Below, in pieces: positions 1-9,060 of a DNA stretch of 64,000 nucleotides. The stretch's first letter is position 1; each line of letters opens with the position of its first letter. Where the stretch lies: contig NZ_JAHESF010000002.1 in the NCBI RefSeq assembly GCF_018598225.1, positions 186,001 to 250,000 on the forward strand, given 5' to 3'. Under the pieces are notes generated by a model. That model was not told the DNA's origin. It saw only the letters and a list, made by a program, of their open reading frames with translations, and did no database searches. Position numbers and translations under genes: made by a program. The stretch comes from Chryseosolibacter histidinae (GTDB taxonomy: Bacteria > Bacteroidota > Bacteroidia > Cytophagales > Cyclobacteriaceae).

Positions 1-286
1 GGCATGGTGGTTCCTCGACCAGAAAGACGGCATGGAGAAACAGATCAACGCCCTCTCGAACCTCGGGCTGCTCAGCTGTTTCATCGGTATGCTCACCGAT
101 TCGCGGAGCTTCCTCTCCTACCCGCGCCACGAATACTTCAGGAGGATCCTCTGCAATGTGATCGGCCAGGACGTAGCCAATGGCGAGCTGCCATGGGATG
201 AGTCGTGGCTGAGCAAGATCGTTTCAGACGTCTGCTACCACAACGCGAAGAATTATTTCAATTTCAGTCATCAACCAGTCAAGTGA
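1..286 (+). CDS. uxaC: Glucuronate isomerase, C-terminal fragment
   Basis: This is the 3' end of a gene that begins before the window; the reading frame is already open at base 2. The translated tail contains [20 protein letters not shown], then [20 protein letters not shown], both typical of the C-terminus of uronate isomerase (amidohydrolase superfamily). The enzyme interconverts glucuronate/galacturonate with fructuronate/tagaturonate in the cytoplasm. The stop is two bases before the start of uxaB, so the two are almost certainly cotranscribed. Only about 94 codons are visible, so metal ligands cannot be checked. Confidence 0.93.
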   Translation, partial: AWWFLDQKDGMEKQINALSNLGLLSCFIGMLTDSRSFLSYPRHEYFRRILCNVIGQDVANGELPWDESWLSKIVSDVCYHNAKNYFNFSHQPVK

Positions 287-288
287 TC

Positions 289-1728
289 ATGTTACAGAAA
301 CTTAACCGCAGCACAGCATCAAGGCCGCAGAACAGGCCCGTGAAAGTATTACAATTCGGAGAAGGAAATTTCCTGCGCGCCTTTGTCGACTGGATGATCG
401 ACCTCATGAACGAAAAAACGGATTTCAATGGCGCTGTCCAGGTAGTTCAACCCATCGCCCATGGTATGGGTGCCATGGTGAACGCGCAGGACGGCCTCTA
501 TCATGTAGTGCTCAACGGCATTCGGCAAGGCAAACCCGTGCGTGAGATCCGCATGGTCACCAGTGTCGCCGGCGTCATCAACCCGTTCGAAGACTTTCAG
601 GCATACCTGAAGGCAGCGGAGAACGCCGACCTGAAATTCGTGATCTCTAACACCACCGAAGCAGGCATCACGTTCGATGCCAAAGACACCAACCCCAACG
701 CACTGCCTGATAGCTTCCCCGGTAAACTGACCGTGCTGCTGTATCACCGTTATAAACATTTCAAAGGCGCGTCCGACAAAGCGCTCACCATCATGCCGTG
801 CGAGCTCATCGAAAAGAACGGCGACACCCTGCGCGATACAATCCTTCGTTACATCCAGCACTGGAACCTCGAAGACGGGTTCAGGACATGGATCTCGAAG
901 CACACTGTATTCTGCAACACGCTGGTAGACCGCATTGTGCCAGGCTTCCCGAAAGATACCATCCGCGAGATCCAGCAGGAGATCGGTTATGAAGACAACC
1001 TGGTGGTGACTGCGGAGACTTTCCACCTGTGGGTGATCGAACCCTGCAAGGCCGAAGGTGTTACCACCGAAACCGTGCAGCGATCATTCCCGGTAGACCA
1101 GGCCGGCCTCCAGGTGAAGTTTGTGAACGACCTCACGCCCTACCGCACCCGTAAAGTCCGTATCCTAAATGGTGCCCACACCGCCATGGTGCCTGTGGCT
1201 TACCTCCACGGACTGCGTACCGTACGTGAAGCAGTAGAAGATGCCTTTGTCGGCGATTTCATCAAACGCGCCGTGCACGAAGAGATCATTCCCACGCTCG
1301 ACCTTTCCAGAGAAGAGCTGAAGCAGTTTGCCGACGATGTGATGGAGCGTTTTCAGAATCCATTCATCCGTCATGAGCTGATCTCCATCGCCCTGAACTC
1401 CGTTTCAAAATATCAGGTACGTGTGCTGCCCTCTGTGCTCGAATACATCAAGCGCACCGGCAAACTTCCCGAACGTTTGCTTCAATCACTGGCTGCGTTA
1501 ATTTGCTTCTACAAAGGTGAAGCGCAGGGCCAACCCATTCCGCTGAACGATACGCCTGCTGTGCTGGCATTTTTTAAAAAAGCCTGGAGCAGTGAAAATA
1601 CTTCGGCCGTAGTGCAGCAAGTGCTTTCGAATACAGAGCTTTGGGGTACGGATTTGACCAAGGTTCCAGGGCTTGCCGCGGCGGTGGAGGAGAAAGTGGC
1701 GAAGAGTGGGGTGCTGATGGCGCTGTAG
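289..1728 (+). CDS. uxaB: Tagaturonate reductase (altronate oxidoreductase)
   Basis: 479 residues, close to the usual length of UxaB. It reduces tagaturonate to altronate with NADH, the step after UxaC. The N-terminus carries a dinucleotide-binding stretch (VLQFGEGNFLRAFVDWMID, about residues 19-37), and the C-terminal mannitol-dehydrogenase domain carries KVRILNGAHTAM (about residues 287-298) with the Lys, Asn and His expected of polyol dehydrogenases. The start at 289 was chosen because it leaves a two-base gap after uxaC; the frame stays open further upstream but would overlap uxaC by 80 bases. Fructuronate reductase (UxaB/UxuB family) cannot be fully excluded, but the uxaC linkage and length favour UxaB. 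Confidence 0.9.
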   Translation: MLQKLNRSTASRPQNRPVKVLQFGEGNFLRAFVDWMIDLMNEKTDFNGAVQVVQPIAHGMGAMVNAQDGLYHVVLNGIRQGKPVREIRMVTSVAGVINPFEDFQAYLKAAENADLKFVISNTTEAGITFDAKDTNPNALPDSFPGKLTVLLYHRYKHFKGASDKALTIMPCELIEKNGDTLRDTILRYIQHWNLEDGFRTWISKHTVFCNTLVDRIVPGFPKDTIREIQQEIGYEDNLVVTAETFHLWVIEPCKAEGVTTETVQRSFPVDQAGLQVKFVNDLTPYRTRKVRILNGAHTAMVPVAYLHGLRTVREAVEDAFVGDFIKRAVHEEIIPTLDLSREELKQFADDVMERFQNPFIRHELISIALNSVSKYQVRVLPSVLEYIKRTGKLPERLLQSLAALICFYKGEAQGQPIPLNDTPAVLAFFKKAWSSENTSAVVQQVLSNTELWGTDLTKVPGLAAAVEEKVAKSGVLMAL

Positions 1729-1990
1729 TTCTTACCTCAAGATTCCCAAATCATCGGGTAAAAAGGGCCAGGAATCCGGGGAAAGAGGGCAATCACTTTG
1801 TTTACAGCTGCTTAAACCATGTACCAGGTGAAACCTAATGGCATTTCCAGGCGTTCTCAGATCGGTATTAGCTGAATTTATAGCATGTAAAGCATAAATT
1901 TGGGCTGAAATCCTTTAAATTTGAGAATTATGATAAAGGCTAACCCTATGGTATCAAATTTCAGTTGCGGTGGTGGCACAACCATCGTTA
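1729..1990. other. Intergenic, convergent gene ends
   Basis: 262 bases between the convergent uxaB and the minus-strand membrane protein gene. It holds no credible ORF. There is a loose inverted repeat CTGAAAT...ATTTCAG (about 1899-1964) with a long AT-rich loop, but no clear stem followed by a T-run, so no terminator is called with confidence. Confidence 0.4.
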
Positions 1991-3124
1991 TTAAGTAATT
2001 GGTTCCTCAAAAACCCAATGAATGACATAGCGCGATGTTATCTCCCCTGAAGGCAGGTGAATGAGGTAACGGTTGTGATTTCCTCCGTCATTCAATTTGG
2101 AGATCTTACAATAGATCTTTTCCGCTCCGTCATAATCGACCTTTTCAACCGAGATCTCTTTGCAGTGACGTGCTGCCGGAAGCCGTAGTTCCAGCAATTC
2201 TTCATCACTTACATAGGATGGCGAGATCGTCCACGATTCATGCACTTTAGAAAAAGCATTCTTCAGGCGGGCCTTGATTACCTTCTCAAAAGGAGGATCG
2301 GTTCGCATCAGTGGATTTTTAAACAGCAGCTTAACCTCACACTTACTTTTCTCCATCTGGATCTGGGGATCAATGTTATCGCTCTGATTCCAGTGTATTA
2401 GTTCAACAATCCCCGGTTCGTCCACCTTGATCTTCTCCACGATCTCCCTGACCGGCTCGTCTGAAGTGCATACAACTTCCTGTGTTGTTACATACATCAC
2501 CCGATTTCCATCCGGCGCCTCATATTCAAGCAGGGTATAGCTCTTCTTGACCCGTAATGTGCTCATCTTCTTTAGCCCTACGACAGCAACATTCAATTCT
2601 GCAATTTCTTCACTTTGCGCTTCGTCGCGACTACGTTTCTCATTCAGTTCGATATTCAGCTGCACGAACTTGTTCTGTACTTCGGTTATAAATTCATCGA
2701 TCTTCTTATCCATCGCACCTGATTTTTCGTTCCAGAGCTTTTCCAATCTGGTTTTACTCTGGCGGGCAAAAAGTTCTTCGAATCTGGATTGAGTTTCTTT
2801 GAGTGTCCGGACTCCAAAAAACACGAGTATCCCCCCGGCGACCGTTACCAATGCGGTTACAGTATAAAAGAAACGATCATAGTACTCCTCAACATAGAGC
2901 CGGTGCTTTTCCGTATCTTCTTTCAACACTTTAACATATTCCAGTAATACCTGATCGCTGCTTAATGCTACAGGCATTCCAATACTATCGCTGTGTCCCG
3001 ATCTCTGGGGTTGTTTCAGGTCGGCTTTGCCATGTGGAGCCTGAGTGTACAAATCAGGGTGAGCAAATGTCTTGTACCGGAACGGTATGATCAGGCAAAG
3101 GATAACTATCAAGTAGAATTTCAT
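1991..3124 (-). CDS. Membrane-anchored coiled-coil protein of unknown function
   Basis: 377 residues. The N-terminus is a signal-peptide-like stretch (MKFYLIVILCLIIPFRYKTF). A second hydrophobic segment, FFYTVTALVTVAGGILVFFG (about residues 85-105), is a probable transmembrane helix. A charged region rich in E, K and Q (about 105-180) follows and is likely coiled coil, then a soluble C-terminal domain of about 190 residues with alternating hydrophobic and charged beta-like segments. I do not recognise the C-terminal domain. The likely arrangement is a helix in the inner membrane with the coiled coil and C-domain on one face. The small exported protein encoded 66 bases upstream on the same strand may be cotranscribed. 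Confidence 0.7.
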   Translation of the reverse strand: MKFYLIVILCLIIPFRYKTFAHPDLYTQAPHGKADLKQPQRSGHSDSIGMPVALSSDQVLLEYVKVLKEDTEKHRLYVEEYYDRFFYTVTALVTVAGGILVFFGVRTLKETQSRFEELFARQSKTRLEKLWNEKSGAMDKKIDEFITEVQNKFVQLNIELNEKRSRDEAQSEEIAELNVAVVGLKKMSTLRVKKSYTLLEYEAPDGNRVMYVTTQEVVCTSDEPVREIVEKIKVDEPGIVELIHWNQSDNIDPQIQMEKSKCEVKLLFKNPLMRTDPPFEKVIKARLKNAFSKVHESWTISPSYVSDEELLELRLPAARHCKEISVEKVDYDGAEKIYCKISKLNDGGNHNRYLIHLPSGEITSRYVIHWVFEEPIT

Positions 3125-3190
3125 GGGTGCTGTGTAAGCATATTCATGAAAATAAGAAATCTTCAGACCAATAAAAAGACCTCCTGAACA

Positions 3191-3694
3191 TCACGGCGCA
3201 TCTTTCAGCGTCATCAACGTGATCATGCGCAGCTTCAGGTCCTTCCCTGCATATTCAAAATGTATGGCGATAGGATCTGAATCATAACGGTCCCACGAAA
3301 CTGCATCTTTTGTTACGAAAGCCTTAACGTTATCGCCCTGAGTGGTTGGCTTGCCGTGTTTTTCCCGGATCTGTTTCCGGGTTGTGTTGGTTGAATAATC
3401 GCCGTGCCTGAATTTTCCGTTGACGGGATGCAACCAGATCGTCTTTATTGTTCTCACAGTATCCAGGCTCATCTCAAAACTTCCATCCGTGGCCTCCACC
3501 GTCCAGCCTCGCTCCGCCCGCCATTCTGCGTTCACTTCAATGGAATACGTCCTCTGATCAAAATTGAAAGCATCGAAATTCTTCCCGATCAGGTCGATAA
3601 AATTCGTTGATTTTATATCCTTTCCAGCAGGCGCCTGCGCGAACAACGTTGCGGCTACACTTAATTGAAGGACAAGGACAGCGATGGTTTTCAT
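3191..3694 (-). CDS. Small exported protein of unknown function
   Basis: 167 residues. The N-terminus MKTIAVLVLQLSVAATLFAQ is a standard Sec signal peptide with a likely cleavage after ALFAQA-type residues, so the mature protein is periplasmic or secreted. The mature part is polar, with an RxxIREKHGKP segment resembling short repeats found in exported Bacteroidota proteins. I do not recognise a family. It lies 66 bases upstream of the coiled-coil membrane protein gene and in the same direction, which suggests a two-gene unit. Confidence 0.65.
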   Translation of the reverse strand: MKTIAVLVLQLSVAATLFAQAPAGKDIKSTNFIDLIGKNFDAFNFDQRTYSIEVNAEWRAERGWTVEATDGSFEMSLDTVRTIKTIWLHPVNGKFRHGDYSTNTTRKQIREKHGKPTTQGDNVKAFVTKDAVSWDRYDSDPIAIHFEYAGKDLKLRMITLMTLKDAP

Positions 3695-3746
3695 AAGCTG
3701 CTAAAAATATAAAGCTATTCAACCTTATCTTGATATGCAAGGCTGG

Positions 3747-3812
3747 CTCCTTACTCCTTACTCCTTACTCCTTACTCCTTACTCCTTCTCCTGACTTCTG
3801 ACTCCTGACTTC
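3747..3812. repeat. Short-word tandem repeat CTCCTTA followed by CTGACTTCTGA words
   Basis: About six head-to-tail copies of the 7-mer CTCCTTA (3747-3787) run into degenerate CTCCTGACTTCTGACTCCTG words, ending just short of the phospholipase gene's stop codon. Related words occur at 19507-19563 in opposite orientation (GGAGCCAG, GGAGTCAGAAG) and at about 44488-44520. Confidence 0.8.
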
Positions 3813-3819
3813 TTTTTAT

Positions 3820-6309
3820 TTACCCCATCGCCGGATCACTAACTCCTTCTTTCCCCGTCTCCACACGCCCCGCGAACCTGCTTTCGAACAGGTCGTTACC
3901 TGGAATGCGTACAGCTATATCGTACCAGCCAAAACTTTTGGAAAGGTCCAGCACAACGGTTGCACTGGCGCTGGCAGCGATCTGTTTTGATTGTGCAGGG
4001 AGCTTGTAAGCATTATCCGCGATCTCAACCGAAAGGGCTTTCGTTGTTTTGTTAGTGAGCGTTAACCGCACATTTCCTGTAAGCTGTTTTTTGCTGCGCT
4101 CATATTCGCAGGTCACGATCACCGGATCGCCAATGTTACCTTTAAATTCGCGGAAGAAGCCGTTCGGACCGTAGACCTGAAAATGGTAGTTGCCGTTCTC
4201 GAAGTCGCTCAACGGCCACTGGTCTGTGATTGCATCGCCGGCGGCAACAGCGTATGATCGCGTGTTCCATTCCTTACCCCAGGCGTATACCTGAAAAGGT
4301 GAACCCGCTGCCCTGGCACCGAAGGTCTCCTTGCGTGCCTCGAGAGCGATACTAAAGTTTTTTTTGTCGTCATTGACCTTTCCCGTGGCATACAGCTCAT
4401 AAGGCAACGCGCAGGATACACGTGTTCCTTTCTCCTGCCTGCCGATCGGCGAAGCTGCGGGAGTGCGCCGGGCATCAGCGATCTCATCCGGCGTCAGTGC
4501 CCGGAAGTCGGAAGGCTCTTTCATGAACTGGGCCTTGTGAATGCTTTCCACAAAATCTTTCTGCACCGGCTCGGGCAGTGCTATCTTTTCGCCATTATAC
4601 GGTTTAAACACAGACGTGAGGTCGCCGCACACAGCCCTGCGCCAGGCACTGATGTTTGTCTCTTCTATTTTCTTGCCGGCTTTATGACTGACGAATTTCT
4701 CCAGGAACTGTAAAATGGATGTATGGTCGAATACCTGCGAACATACGGAACCGCCGCGGCTCCAGGGAGAGGCGATCACCAGCGGCACACGGTAGCCCAG
4801 ACCGATGGAGCTTTCCCGCGCCTGGTTCAGTGGCTTGCGCTTGAGATCCTGCTCCAGTGAAACATATTCAATAGCAGTATCGATACTTTTGGATGTGGAT
4901 CCGGTCTCGGGTTTACCAGGCACCGGTGGAACAAAGGGTGGCACGTGATCGAAGTAACCGTCGTTCTCGTCGTAGCAGAGGATGAAGATGGTTTTCTTCC
5001 ACACTTCAGGATTCTGTGTCAGGATGTCCATCGCTTCGGAAAGGTACCAGGCGCCATACCACGGTGCACCGGGGTGATCCGAAAAGTTCTCGGGCGCCAC
5101 CAGCCATGAAACCATGGGCAGCTTTCCATTCTTCACATCTTCACGGAACTGGTGGAGCACATCTCCTTTCGGCACCTTCATCTCACGTTCGGTGTTACCA
5201 TCGCGGTACTTCAGGGTTGTAAGCTTATGATAGTCGGGGTCATTGACGTTGGTGGTGAAAGCTTTGGCGTGCAGTGATTTCTCACGCGCCGAAAGTTTGG
5301 CGAAATTCTCAGGGGTATAAAGCTTCTGATCTTCCAGGGAGATCTCCAGCTCTTTTCTGCCACGTTCCAACCTTCTTTTCAGTCGCAAAAATTCTTCTCC
5401 GTTCTCCGGAAGCGTGCCGAGCTTTTCTTCCGCGGCAGCGATCTCACGTTTCAGCCATTCGATCTTCTTCGGCAGCCAGGCCATGTAAGGTGCATGGAAC
5501 TTGACGTGATACTGGCTGAACCATTCGATGGGATTGTCGGTGAAGTTCGCCAGCCAGGCGTCTTCTTCCCCTTCCAAACCAACGCCCACGCTGAGCTCGT
5601 TCTGGTAGATCTTCCACGAGATGTTGTTCTCTTCCAGGCGCTCGGGAAATGTTTTCCACTGCGCGGGCACATCGTAATCCAGCTCCTCGTTTCGGACGCG
5701 GGCTTGCGAGGCCACGTCTTCACGGATGGTTCCCGTCCACAGGTAAAGGCGGTTGGGGGTGGTACCGGTGAGCGACGAGCAGAAATTCTGATCGCAGACG
5801 GTAAACGCATCCGCCAGCGAATAATAGAACGGAAGGTCTTCACGGTTATAATAGCCGAGGGTGAGCGGCATATGGCTGTACTCTTTTCGTCCCGCTTTTT
5901 TGGCGATGAGCCATTGGTCGTATTTCCCTCCATTGCGGGCATCTACCTGGTCGGTCCATCCATGCGGAAGGGAGCCCATCCAGGTGGCGTTGGTGTCTTT
6001 GATGTTGAGGCGGAAAGGTGTGTAGGTCTCTCCTTTCGCGTTGGTCTGAAGCCACACCGGATTGAGGTTGGGCAGCCTGATGGCGCGGGGATCGTTGAAG
6101 CCCCGCACACCGCGCAAGGCCCCGTAACAGTGATCGAACGAGCGGTTCTCCTGCATGAGGATCACCACGTGCTCGGCATCGAGGTAGGTGGTGCCTTTTT
6201 CAGGGTCGATGGCAAATGCGCGCTGAATAGAAGGGGGAAGAATGCTGCCAACGCCTGCTGCACCAGAGAGCAGTGCCGCCTTTTTAAGAAAATCCCTGCG
6301 TGAATCCAT
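3820..6309 (-). CDS. Phosphocholine-type phospholipase C, Tat-exported
   Basis: 829 residues, in the range of the PlcH/PlcN (acid phosphatase-like phosphoesterase) family. It would hydrolyse phospholipid head groups outside the cytoplasm. The N-terminus MDSRRDFLKKAALLSGAAGV is a textbook twin-arginine signal. The catalytic core begins with HVVILMQENRSFDHCYGALR (about residues 47-66), where ENRSFDH supplies the conserved metal and nucleophile region; CYDENDGYFDHV and the later SPWSRGG motif are also characteristic. The last 200 residues match the two beta domains usual at the C-terminus of this family. Tat export implies folding, probably metal loading, before secretion. It appears monocistronic. 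Substrate choice (phosphatidylcholine versus sphingomyelin) cannot be read from sequence. Confidence 0.9.
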   Translation of the reverse strand: MDSRRDFLKKAALLSGAAGVGSILPPSIQRAFAIDPEKGTTYLDAEHVVILMQENRSFDHCYGALRGVRGFNDPRAIRLPNLNPVWLQTNAKGETYTPFRLNIKDTNATWMGSLPHGWTDQVDARNGGKYDQWLIAKKAGRKEYSHMPLTLGYYNREDLPFYYSLADAFTVCDQNFCSSLTGTTPNRLYLWTGTIREDVASQARVRNEELDYDVPAQWKTFPERLEENNISWKIYQNELSVGVGLEGEEDAWLANFTDNPIEWFSQYHVKFHAPYMAWLPKKIEWLKREIAAAEEKLGTLPENGEEFLRLKRRLERGRKELEISLEDQKLYTPENFAKLSAREKSLHAKAFTTNVNDPDYHKLTTLKYRDGNTEREMKVPKGDVLHQFREDVKNGKLPMVSWLVAPENFSDHPGAPWYGAWYLSEAMDILTQNPEVWKKTIFILCYDENDGYFDHVPPFVPPVPGKPETGSTSKSIDTAIEYVSLEQDLKRKPLNQARESSIGLGYRVPLVIASPWSRGGSVCSQVFDHTSILQFLEKFVSHKAGKKIEETNISAWRRAVCGDLTSVFKPYNGEKIALPEPVQKDFVESIHKAQFMKEPSDFRALTPDEIADARRTPAASPIGRQEKGTRVSCALPYELYATGKVNDDKKNFSIALEARKETFGARAAGSPFQVYAWGKEWNTRSYAVAAGDAITDQWPLSDFENGNYHFQVYGPNGFFREFKGNIGDPVIVTCEYERSKKQLTGNVRLTLTNKTTKALSVEIADNAYKLPAQSKQIAASASATVVLDLSKSFGWYDIAVRIPGNDLFESRFAGRVETGKEGVSDPAMG

Positions 6310-6346
6310 AAATGATTTTTGATGATCAGGTAAATGTATACGATCG

Positions 6347-6541
6347 GGGCAATTTTTTTTATTCCAGATACCGGAATTAAAGAAAGGATAATTTGAGATT
6401 AATCCTTTCTCCTTTTAAGAATATTAAGGTGTAAAATTCGTACATTAGATATTTTACGCTTACGAATTAAGATTTACAATGCGCGATTTAGGGAGTACCG
6501 GAGATCTTAAATCGTAAATTAAAATCCGAAATTTTAAAATT
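6347..6541. other. AT-rich divergent intergenic region with hairpin
   Basis: Between the divergently transcribed phospholipase C and methyltransferase genes. It contains a 9-bp perfect stem AGAAAGGAT/ATCCTTTCT (6381-6389 with 6402-6410) and several degenerate words such as AAATCGTAAATTAAAATCC and GAAATTTTAAAATT just before the methyltransferase start. Promoters for both genes should lie here, but none matches TAnnTTTG closely enough to call. GGCAATTTTTTTT at about 6348 resembles the GGCAYRNTTTTTT motif but fails at the pyrimidine position. Confidence 0.4.
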
Positions 6542-7411
6542 ATGAAGACGGGGAAAGCAAGCAAAACGGCCCAATACATGGCTTTGTTCAGGGCCCTGGA
6601 AACAACCCGCGATCCTGAAGACAGGCTTTTCACCGATCCTTATGCCATCCATTTTTTAGACAGTGGATTGAAGCTTGCCACACGGGCGTCAGCGATCCCT
6701 TTTGTCTGGAGGTTTATTGGCCGCACGATACAGAAGAGAATACCGGGTGCGTTTTCATCGGGCCTCGCGCGCACACGATACATAGACGACCTGCTGCGAA
6801 AGACCATTACCGATGGCAGTAAGCAGGTAGTGATCCTGGGTGCAGGGTTCGACACCCGGGCCGTTAGACTCGACTTCCTGAGATCGGTGCCGGTGATCGA
6901 GATCGACCATCCGGATACGGCACGACTCAAGATCGCCACTTACAAAAAGAGACTCGGCAGCTTACCCGAAAACATCCTGTGCTGCCAGATCGACTTCAAC
7001 AAACAAAGTCTTGACGGCCTGGCAAGGCAGCATCACTTCGACTTCACAAAACCAACCACCGTCATCTGGGAAGGTGTTACCAATTACCTGACGGAAGAGG
7101 CGGTGAACCTCACGTTCTCATTCATCGCCAGGTTCCCGAAAGGCAGCCATGTGATCTTCACGTATGTTCACCAGGATGTACTGGACAATCCGGCCCTGTT
7201 CGAAGGCGGCGAAAAACTGATGAGCGACCTGAACAACATCGAAGAGCGCTGGACCTTCGGCCTCACGCCTGAACAAGTTCCGGATTACCTCCAGAAATTC
7301 GGCCTTACCTTGCGAGAAGACCTGGGCGCTACGGACTATAGGAAGAAATACATCCCTGGCAGAAGCGAAAAGGGATATGAGTTTTACAGGGTGGCGCTCG
7401 CGAGGAAGTGA
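6542..7411 (+). CDS. SAM-dependent methyltransferase (leucine carboxyl/TIGR00027 type)
   Basis: 289 residues, the normal length of this family of class I methyltransferases related to protein phosphatase leucine carboxyl methyltransferase and to mycobacterial TIGR00027 proteins. Visible signatures are ASKTAQYMALFRALET near the N-terminus, the SAM-binding VVILGAGFDTRAVRL (about residues 98-112), EIDHPDTARLK, and TTVIWEGVTNYLTEEAV, where the family has its WEGVTMYL motif. Small molecules or carboxylates are the likely substrates, but none can be inferred here. It is followed by simple repeats and then by an unrelated small membrane protein gene. Confidence 0.85.
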   Translation: MKTGKASKTAQYMALFRALETTRDPEDRLFTDPYAIHFLDSGLKLATRASAIPFVWRFIGRTIQKRIPGAFSSGLARTRYIDDLLRKTITDGSKQVVILGAGFDTRAVRLDFLRSVPVIEIDHPDTARLKIATYKKRLGSLPENILCCQIDFNKQSLDGLARQHHFDFTKPTTVIWEGVTNYLTEEAVNLTFSFIARFPKGSHVIFTYVHQDVLDNPALFEGGEKLMSDLNNIEERWTFGLTPEQVPDYLQKFGLTLREDLGATDYRKKYIPGRSEKGYEFYRVALARK

Positions 7412-7413
7412 GC

Positions 7414-7480
7414 GGAATGGAATGGAATGAGATGGGATGGAATGGAATGAGATGGGATGGGATGGGGATGGGATGGGATG
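7414..7480. repeat. Simple repeat of GGAATG and GGGATG words
   Basis: A 67-base purine-rich tract made only of GGAAT, GAGAT and GGGAT pentamers, starting two bases after the methyltransferase stop codon. It abuts a palindromic repeat at 7479. Confidence 0.85.
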
Positions 7481-7533
7481 TTGGTGAAGAACACCAACAT
7501 CGGCACACCAATCGGCACACCAACACGGGCGGA
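7479..7533. repeat. Palindromic interspersed repeat TTGGTGAAGAACACCAA
   Basis: The core TTGGTG-aagaa-CACCAA is a perfect 6-bp stem. It is followed by CGGCACACCAATCGGCACACC words and ACACGGGCGG. A second copy with the same order of blocks lies at 57626-57680, inside a protein-coding gene. Confidence 0.8.
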
Positions 7534-7562
7534 GATTAGAAACTGAATAAAAAAGACCAATC

Positions 7563-8048
7563 ATGAAACCCCTCGACTTCAAAACCTCGGGATACTTTCC
7601 CGGAACCTTCATTTTTACGGCCGTGATCCTCTGCATCGTAGCTGTACCGGTCATTTTTATGAACGTCATTGCCGGGCTGATCATGCTGCTGGTAAGTGTG
7701 ATCATCTTCACCACGCACTACCGTCTCGCCATAGACCTCGAGCACAAGGTGTTCTATGATCACCTATGGGTCCTGGGATTCAGGAGCGGCGAAAAGAAAA
7801 AATTCGAACGGATCGAATACCTGTTCATCAAAACAAATAATGTCAGCCAGACCATGAACCTCAAGGCTGCATCGACCACCATCAGAAAAGAAGTCTATGA
7901 TGGATACATCAAATTCTCTGAAAATGAAAAGGTTCACCTGGTCACGAAAGACAACAAGAAAGATCTGATCGCCAGACTTCACCCGATCTCCAAAGCGCTG
8001 AACCTTAAAGTGATCGATTACTCCGGTGGCGCCCCGGAAGAAGTGTAG
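7563..8048 (+). CDS. Small membrane protein with PH-like C-terminal domain, function unknown
   Basis: 161 residues. Two hydrophobic helices near the N-terminus (about residues 15-35 and 36-52: FIFTAVILCIVAVPVIFMN and VIAGLIMLLVSVIIFTTH) are followed by a soluble domain with a strand pattern (RLAIDLEHKVFYDHLWVLGF... KKKFERIEYLFIK) of the kind seen in small bacterial PH-like membrane proteins. I do not recognise a named family. The gene precedes the AraC-type regulator by 48 bases in the same direction and may be cotranscribed with it. Confidence 0.7.
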   Translation: MKPLDFKTSGYFPGTFIFTAVILCIVAVPVIFMNVIAGLIMLLVSVIIFTTHYRLAIDLEHKVFYDHLWVLGFRSGEKKKFERIEYLFIKTNNVSQTMNLKAASTTIRKEVYDGYIKFSENEKVHLVTKDNKKDLIARLHPISKALNLKVIDYSGGAPEEV

Positions 8049-8096
8049 CAACGCCGGTTGCAGGTTGCCCCTAAAATCCAGAAATTTGCCCTCCCC

Positions 8097-8999
8097 ATGG
8101 AACAGCAGCAACAGGTGAAGCACGAGCACGGTGTGATGAAGTTCACCCGGTGGAACTGTGACAATATTCTGCTGGGCCATTCCATTTCAACGTTCACGGA
8201 CTATGTCGATTTTCCGGCCAGCAGTCCCACCGATGTCATACGGCTTCACTTCGGCATGAAAGGCAACTACAGCTTTTCATACCGGCAGCTCAACCGTTCT
8301 TTCGATCTTATCGGAAGTCACCACAACATCATGTGGTCTAACGGCTTCGACATGGTAATGCAAAATAAAACGCTCGAAATAGAGACCTTCGGCATCCAGT
8401 TTCCCAAAGACCTGTTCATTCAGTACACCCAGCACGCCAGCGATCAGCTCAAACGTTTCACCGAAGACATCGTCAATGGCAGAAGCAGCCTGTTCTCCGA
8501 ACGCTGGGCGGCCATCGATCCGGGTATCGACCAGGTGATCCAGCAGATCATTCATTGCCGGTACAATGGCGATCTCAAAAAGCTGTTCCTGCTTTCGAAG
8601 AGCATCGAGCTGCTGGTGCTCTCCGCCGATGCGTACCGTACTCCCGTAAACCAGAAGGACACAATCATTAAGAGCAGCACAGACAAGGAGAAGATCATTG
8701 CCGTGAGAGACCTGATCAACGAACGCGTGAGCGCTCCGCCAAACCTCAGCGAGATCGCAAAAACAGTGGGACTCAACGAGTACAAGCTGAAACGCGGCTT
8801 TAAGGAAACATTCAACACCACCGTTTTCGGATACCTGACCGAGCAGCGCCTCCACCTCGCCCACCGGTATCTGCGCGACACCCAAAAAACGGCGGCCCAG
8901 ATCGCCCTGGAATTGGGATATGCCACCCCCCAGCATTTCAATAACGCGTTCAAAAAAAAATTCGGCATCACTCCGTATTCCGTTAGAAATAATCCGTAA
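8097..8999 (+). CDS. AraC-family transcriptional regulator
   Basis: 300 residues. The C-terminal third (about residues 205-297) has the two helix-turn-helix motifs of AraC proteins: LSEIAKTVGLNEYKLKRGFK and the diagnostic second motif IALELGYATPQHFNNAFKKKFG followed by ITPYSVR. The N-terminal part (GNYSFSYRQLN, HHNIMWSNG) resembles the PchR-like ligand-binding regions of AraC regulators common in Bacteroidota. The start at 8097 was chosen over an in-frame ATG at 8058, because the latter leaves only 9 bases after the previous gene and the extra 13 residues are not typical. The adjacent SRPBCC gene is a candidate target. Confidence 0.9.
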   Translation: MEQQQQVKHEHGVMKFTRWNCDNILLGHSISTFTDYVDFPASSPTDVIRLHFGMKGNYSFSYRQLNRSFDLIGSHHNIMWSNGFDMVMQNKTLEIETFGIQFPKDLFIQYTQHASDQLKRFTEDIVNGRSSLFSERWAAIDPGIDQVIQQIIHCRYNGDLKKLFLLSKSIELLVLSADAYRTPVNQKDTIIKSSTDKEKIIAVRDLINERVSAPPNLSEIAKTVGLNEYKLKRGFKETFNTTVFGYLTEQRLHLAHRYLRDTQKTAAQIALELGYATPQHFNNAFKKKFGITPYSVRNNP

Positions 9000-9060
9000 A
9001 ACGCAATCCTGGTTTGCAGCTTCGGCCTGATATTGCAGCAGGTTAAAGATTCAAAAAGTC

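Noticed and set aside
1641-1838. Small frame overlapping the uxaB end
   Set aside because: Shadow of uxaB extending into the gap, with no start signal or homology pattern.
3747-3812. CRISPR array at the CTCCTTA repeats
   Set aside because: Repeat units are 7 bases with no spacers, and no cas genes are in the window.
5494-6303. 269-codon plus-strand frame opposite the phospholipase C gene
   Set aside because: Shadow of the phospholipase; the minus-strand frame has the Tat signal and the ENRSFDH catalytic block.
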